8,578 bases of DNA. Origin: JBGPBY01 sp041481485. Lineage in GTDB: Bacteria; Acidobacteriota; Terriglobia; 20CM-2-55-15. Shown in pieces: positions 6,017 through 8,578 of this stretch (the first letter of the stretch is position 1; each line of letters starts with the position of its first letter). Position numbers and translations under genes: made by a program. The notes beneath the pieces are model-generated. The model was not told where the DNA came from, did not search any database, and worked only from the letters and a program-made list of their open reading frames with translations. Location: the NCBI GenBank assembly GCA_041481485.1, contig JBGPBY010000316.1, forward strand, positions 1 through 8,578, given 5' to 3'.

Positions 6017-6735
6017 TGCTGGCCGTTGAAGGGATCATTTGCATGCTTATGGCCGCGCCAATTGCACTTGCCCTGGCCGCAATGGGTGGCTACATGGGTT
6101 ATGCGATTCAGTCCGCCCGCTGGGGCAGACGAAATTCCACGATCATGCTTTCAGTGACGCTGATGCTCACCCCGTCTATATATGGTATGGAGCGCTCCGT
6201 GCCACTCCAAACGGAAACGTTTGAGGTGAAAAGTGCGATTGAGGTGAATGCTTCGCCGGAAAGAGTATGGAAACAGGTGGTTGCTTTTTCTGAAATCCCC
6301 GCTCCCACTGAACTGATATTCCGCGCTGGTATTGCCTACCCGATTAGAGCAGAGATCCACGGCAGCGGTCCGGGCGCCGTTCGCTACTGTATGTTTTCGA
6401 CAGGTCCGTTTGTCGAACCGATTGAAGTCTGGCAGGAACCGAGGCTGCTTCGATTCCGTGTCACGGAGAATCCAGCGCCGATGTACGAACTTTCTCCCTA
6501 TTCGCATATCGAACCGCCGCACTTACACGGATATTTCGTTTCCCATCAGGGACAGTTTCTGCTTACGCCGTTGCCAGGCGGGCGGACTCGCCTTGAAGGC
6601 ACAACCTGGTATTCCAATGCGCTGTGGCCTCAGGCGTACTGGAGCCATTGGTCCGGCTACATCATTCACACAATTCACATGCGCGTGCTGCAACACATCA
6701 AGACTGAAGTGGAAACGGAAGCGAGATCGCAATGA
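5884..6735 (+). CDS. membrane protein with C-terminal SRPBCC domain (3' portion of a broken gene)
   Basis: The 283-residue frame opens at a TTG at 5884 with in-frame ATGs from 5908; none has a clear ribosome binding site, and membrane-like sequence starts right at the edge, so the true N-terminus probably lay in the upstream frame. Hydrophobic segments cover about residues 2-19, 28-48, 50-75 and 87-101. From about residue 113 to 275 a SRPBCC (START/Bet v1-like) domain follows: FEVKSAIEVNASPERVWKQV is the first strand and helix, with EGTTWYSNALWPQAYW near the end. SRPBCC domains form a deep hydrophobic pocket for lipids or other ligands. Topology would place the domain on one face of the membrane. 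No frame break occurs within this part, so it may still be expressed alone. Ligand unknown. Confidence 0.7.
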   Translation: MFVGLPFCMGLFAVLLYSLRQPRKQNECLLVAILPLVLMAALLLMLAVEGIICMLMAAPIALALAAMGGYMGYAIQSARWGRRNSTIMLSVTLMLTPSIYGMERSVPLQTETFEVKSAIEVNASPERVWKQVVAFSEIPAPTELIFRAGIAYPIRAEIHGSGPGAVRYCMFSTGPFVEPIEVWQEPRLLRFRVTENPAPMYELSPYSHIEPPHLHGYFVSHQGQFLLTPLPGGRTRLEGTTWYSNALWPQAYWSHWSGYIIHTIHMRVLQHIKTEVETEARSQ

Positions 6736-7077
6736 ATGACCGTGGGAGGAACTTCTTGAATACGCGGATAGTTTCTGCGAAGCGTGCTTTGATGCACCAT
6801 GTTGAAAGCACCTCGTCTTTGTATTCGTCGAGACGTCGGCTTCACGTTCTGACGCAGAATTTCAAGCTGATCCACGACCTTCCCCGATATTGCCATTTGT
6901 GTAAATTCGTGTCCTCGCGTGAAAGCGGTTCGTCAAAAGGTCGGCTTACCCGAGTAGCAATTCACCAGTGAAGCAGGCATCGAACTTCTTGCGGCCTGCC
7001 GCGCCAACATCGAAAATAGTTTCGCGTAATCTCCCAAGCAAAAGGTGTGTGCGGATAGAGGCTGGCGCTTTCGGGAA
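6736..7077 (+). other. stretch with no convincing gene
   Basis: About 340 bases between the SRPBCC gene and the second toxin-antitoxin module. A frame at 6732-6971 overlaps the preceding stop as ATGA but encodes a Ser/Arg/His-rich peptide with no recognisable domain; frames on the other strand are short and equally nondescript. I see no RNA gene, array, inverted repeat or terminator here. It may be decayed coding DNA or an insertion remnant, but nothing in it identifies the source. Confidence 0.5.
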
Positions 7078-7106
7078 TATAATGGACAAGCAAAAGGAGG
7101 TCGCAG
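7078..7106 (+). promoter_or_regulatory. -10 element and strong ribosome binding site of the second toxin-antitoxin module
   Basis: TATAAT at 7078-7083 matches the -10 consensus exactly; no good -35 is seen 16-18 nt upstream, so the promoter may need an activator or rely on the -10 alone. AAAGGAGGT at 7093-7101 is a near-perfect Shine-Dalgarno sequence, 6 nt before the antitoxin ATG at 7107. The leader would be only about 15-20 nt. It is by far the best ribosome binding site in the window, consistent with high antitoxin output. Confidence 0.5.
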
Positions 7107-7292
7107 ATGTCATCGGTCAAAGAAGAAATGACCAGGATCATACAGGAACAGCCGGACGATAGTTCCTTCGATGAGATTCTTCGTGAGTTGGCGTTGGCCC
7201 GCATGATCGATCGCGGTCTTAAGGATTCAGACACGGGCCGAACGATTACCAACGACGAGTTGAAGCGGCAAATGAATCAATGGCGGAAATAG
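7107..7292 (+). CDS. antitoxin of a RelE/ParE-type module
   Basis: A 61-residue acidic-helical protein, MSSVKEEMTRIIQEQPDDSS followed by FDEILRELALARMIDRGL and a C-terminal TNDELKRQMNQWRK. The core FDEILRELALARMIDRGLKDSDTGRTI matches small antitoxins commonly paired with ParE-like toxins: a helical part for toxin binding and a DSDTGRTITNDEL segment. It precedes the toxin with almost no gap, and its last 13 bases overlap an ATG (7280) that is probably the ancestral toxin start. It has no clear DNA-binding fold, so autoregulation is uncertain. The exact family name is not certain to me; the role follows from size and context. Confidence 0.75.
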   Translation: MSSVKEEMTRIIQEQPDDSSFDEILRELALARMIDRGLKDSDTGRTITNDELKRQMNQWRK

Positions 7293-7293
7293 A

Positions 7294-7584
7294 GTGACCA
7301 ATGAGGCAAAGTACTGGCTTCAGCAAATCTACAACTACATCGCTCGCAACAACGAAGAGGCCGCCTGGCAGGTCATTCTTGGAATCTATGATCGCGTACA
7401 GGTGCTACGCCAGTTTCCCGAGTCTGGCCACCGCTTTGAAAAATATCCTGAAAAAAATATCCGAATTCTGCTCTACGGTCATTACCGCATTGCCTATGTC
7501 ATCCGTAACGAATCCATGATTCACATTCTTGGTGTTCTTCACGGCGCGTTAAACATCGACGAACACCTTAAGAGAATTCCTTAG
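7294..7584 (+). CDS. RelE/ParE-family toxin, probable 1-nt deletion at 5' end
   Basis: A 96-residue RelE/ParE-fold toxin. Family features: EAKYWLQQIYNYIARNN as the first long helix, VLRQFPESGHRF as the helix-loop, and the core strands LLYGHYRIAYVIRNESMI and HILGVLHGALNIDEHL. ParE members inhibit gyrase, RelE members cut mRNA; the sequence does not settle which. The GTG start lacks the first beta-strand (normally MxEIxxT). An ATG at 7280 in the next frame encodes MAEIE and then stops at 7295-7297; adding one G in the GAG|TGACC junction would join MAEIE to VTNEAKYW and give a standard toxin overlapping the antitoxin by 13 bases. So either the toxin is inactivated by a 1-nt deletion or it is made from the GTG, with GGCGGA upstream as a weak ribosome binding site. 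The base could also be an assembly error. Confidence 0.82.
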   Translation: MTNEAKYWLQQIYNYIARNNEEAAWQVILGIYDRVQVLRQFPESGHRFEKYPEKNIRILLYGHYRIAYVIRNESMIHILGVLHGALNIDEHLKRIP

Positions 7585-7640
7585 TAATATCTTCCGCAGA
7601 TTTACGGGGCGGCGCCAGGAAACTGAAGGCGGTGGGAAAA

Positions 7641-7670
7641 GGACAGAAAGATCCACCGATCTTTCTGCCC
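7641..7670 (-). terminator. hairpin terminator between convergent genes
   Basis: CAGAAAGATC (7644-7653), loop CACC and GATCTTTCTG (7658-7667) form a perfect 10-bp stem, extendable by two G-C pairs past one mismatch. On the minus strand it begins a few bases after the barrel gene's TAA (7677-7675) and is followed by TCCTTTTCC, a moderate T-rich tract, so it fits an intrinsic terminator for that gene. On the plus strand it may stop read-through from the toxin gene, but the T tract there is poor. Confidence 0.72.
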
Positions 7671-7674
7671 CGAA

Positions 7675-8463
7675 TTAAAACCGGCCGAAACGAAAACTCA
7701 TCTGCAGGCCCACACCAAAGTCTGAACTCCCGCTCGTCAGACCCACAAACCCGTTGGGGCTTAGGGTGACGGCAGGACTTAACTTGTAGCTCAGAACTCC
7801 TGTGAATTCGGCAGGATTGGGATTTCCGGAGACGATGGCGCTTCGCCAGTCCAACATCCCGCTGATCGTAGTCGATTCCGAAAGATCCTTACCGACGCCG
7901 AATCCTGCAGTCGTGCGGTTTCGCAAATCCAGTCCGGGGACCTTGCCGACGACCGTGTAACCGACATCTCCGAAAACTAAGAGTTGATGCAGACGCTTGT
8001 CGACTTCAATTCCGGCGCCGACGTCCGTTTTGCCGGTTCCCAGTCCCCGTTCTTCGCGAGCCGTGGGAATCTTGACCCTGACGAACGGAGTCACCGACGG
8101 CAAATTCGCGTCCGCGTTTTCCCAAACGAAGAAGCGGCTGCGGACGACCGTGTCGCCGATTCCGGATTCCTGTAGAGGAATGCCGTTACCGGTTTGAGTC
8201 GGCACACCGTCGATGAGCCGAACGCCTTCTGACGAGTCAATGCGTGCGAACGATGACGAGACCGTGAGGTCGAAACGGCTGGCGGCGAAGCGAACAGACA
8301 TGGGGACATACGCTGCTCGCCAGGTCTCACGCGTGCCGAAGTCGCCTTGATCGTAGCCAATGCCCGTTCGGAATGTAACGCGGGCCGGAGCCTGCGGCTG
8401 TTGCGCCCAGCCCAGGCCCGCGGTCATGAAGAAAATGAGAATGGCTAAGGGAAATCGACTCAT
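7675..8463 (-). CDS. outer-membrane beta-barrel protein of unknown role (porin/transporter-like)
   Basis: A 262-residue protein with a clear Sec signal peptide: MSRFPLAILIFFMTAGLGWA, then AQQ, with cleavage expected after GWA or WAQ. The mature part is a run of alternating amphipathic strands rich in Gly, Ser, Thr and aromatics (YVPMSVRFAASRFDLTVSSS; GFVGLTSGSSDFGVGLQMSF) and ends in RFGRF with a terminal Phe, the barrel-assembly signal of outer membrane proteins. This points to a diderm host. It resembles the loosely defined 'transporter / phenol-degradation MetA-like' barrel group, but no substrate can be assigned. GGGGAAGGA lies 8 nt before the ATG. The start overlaps the upstream gene's stop as TGATG, so the two are co-translated. 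A hairpin terminator follows the stop. Confidence 0.8.
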   Translation of the reverse strand: MSRFPLAILIFFMTAGLGWAQQPQAPARVTFRTGIGYDQGDFGTRETWRAAYVPMSVRFAASRFDLTVSSSFARIDSSEGVRLIDGVPTQTGNGIPLQESGIGDTVVRSRFFVWENADANLPSVTPFVRVKIPTAREERGLGTGKTDVGAGIEVDKRLHQLLVFGDVGYTVVGKVPGLDLRNRTTAGFGVGKDLSESTTISGMLDWRSAIVSGNPNPAEFTGVLSYKLSPAVTLSPNGFVGLTSGSSDFGVGLQMSFRFGRF

Positions 8464-8578
8464 CAGCGTCGTCCTTCCCCTCGCTCAGGTTTCTCGATGC
8501 GTTCGAGGTGCTCGATTCTCTCGGCATGTTCGTTCCGGACTTCGAGCGCGCGGTCGAGTCCCCTTCTGGCGTTTTCAC
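8463..8578 (-). CDS. C-terminal end of an unidentified helical (coiled-coil-like) protein
   Basis: Minus-strand frame open from the right edge, ending TGA at 8465-8463. The visible 37 residues begin ENARRGLDRALEVRNEHAER, then IEHLERIEKPERGEGRR. The spacing of Leu, Val and Ile among Glu/Arg suggests an amphipathic helix or short coiled coil with a basic end. The stop overlaps the barrel gene's ATG by one base (TGATG), so both belong to one operon. The family cannot be told from this fragment. A competing open frame on the same strand has Ser-rich, low-quality sequence and runs into the barrel gene out of frame, so I reject it. Confidence 0.55.
   Translation of the reverse strand, partial: ENARRGLDRALEVRNEHAERIEHLERIEKPERGEGRR

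Noticed and set aside
6732..6971. Possible gene overlapping the SRPBCC stop as ATGA, and a minus-strand frame in 6735-6841
   Set aside because: Neither peptide has a recognisable family or normal composition. The minus frame contains a plausible-looking stretch (KARFAETIRVFKKFLPRSF) but has no start codon or ribosome binding site and a stop just upstream.

Overview
The window looks like an accessory stretch of a soil or environmental bacterial chromosome of moderately high GC. Gene style (a compact hydroxyproline-catabolism operon, several toxin-antitoxin modules, a DUF805-like/SRPBCC membrane protein, a truncated ECF sigma factor) suggests an Acidobacteriota-type genome. That assignment is inferred from remembered gene families and is not proven by any marker here.

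Left part (1-1481, plus strand): the C-terminal part of a DUF4143-type ATPase, an ECF sigma factor that ends after region 2, and a two-gene cassette of a small protein and a MNT/AbiEii-like nucleotidyltransferase. All three recognisable proteins lose family similarity before their expected C-termini, so this part reads as a graveyard of 3'-truncated genes.

Centre (1562-4743, minus strand): a tight three-gene operon, transcribed right to left from a putative promoter near 4800. It encodes a DapA-family deaminase, a two-cysteine 4-hydroxyproline epimerase and a FAD-dependent D-amino-acid (hydroxyproline) dehydrogenase. Together they would convert trans-4-hydroxy-L-proline through cis-4-hydroxy-D-proline and pyrroline-4-hydroxy-2-carboxylate to 2-oxoglutarate semialdehyde. 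The final aldehyde dehydrogenase, a transporter and a regulator are not in the window.

Right of centre (4862-5600, plus): a ribbon-helix-helix antitoxin and PIN-domain toxin pair (VapBC type). A perfect 9-bp inverted repeat covers its putative -10 element and start codon. Next comes a split gene (5654-6735): a DUF805-like N-terminal fragment in one frame and a membrane/SRPBCC part in another. It is probably the remains of one larger membrane protein with an internal deletion. A stretch of about 340 bp with no convincing gene follows (6736-7077).

Far right: a second toxin-antitoxin pair (7107-7584, RelB/Phd-like antitoxin and RelE/ParE-like toxin) with a very strong ribosome binding site and a likely 1-nt lesion at the toxin's 5' end. 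It converges on a minus-strand outer-membrane beta-barrel gene (7675-8463), with a perfect 10-bp hairpin terminator between them. The barrel gene is coupled (TGATG) to an upstream gene that runs off the right edge, of which only a charged helical C-terminus is visible.

No rRNA, tRNA, CRISPR array or intact insertion sequence was seen.
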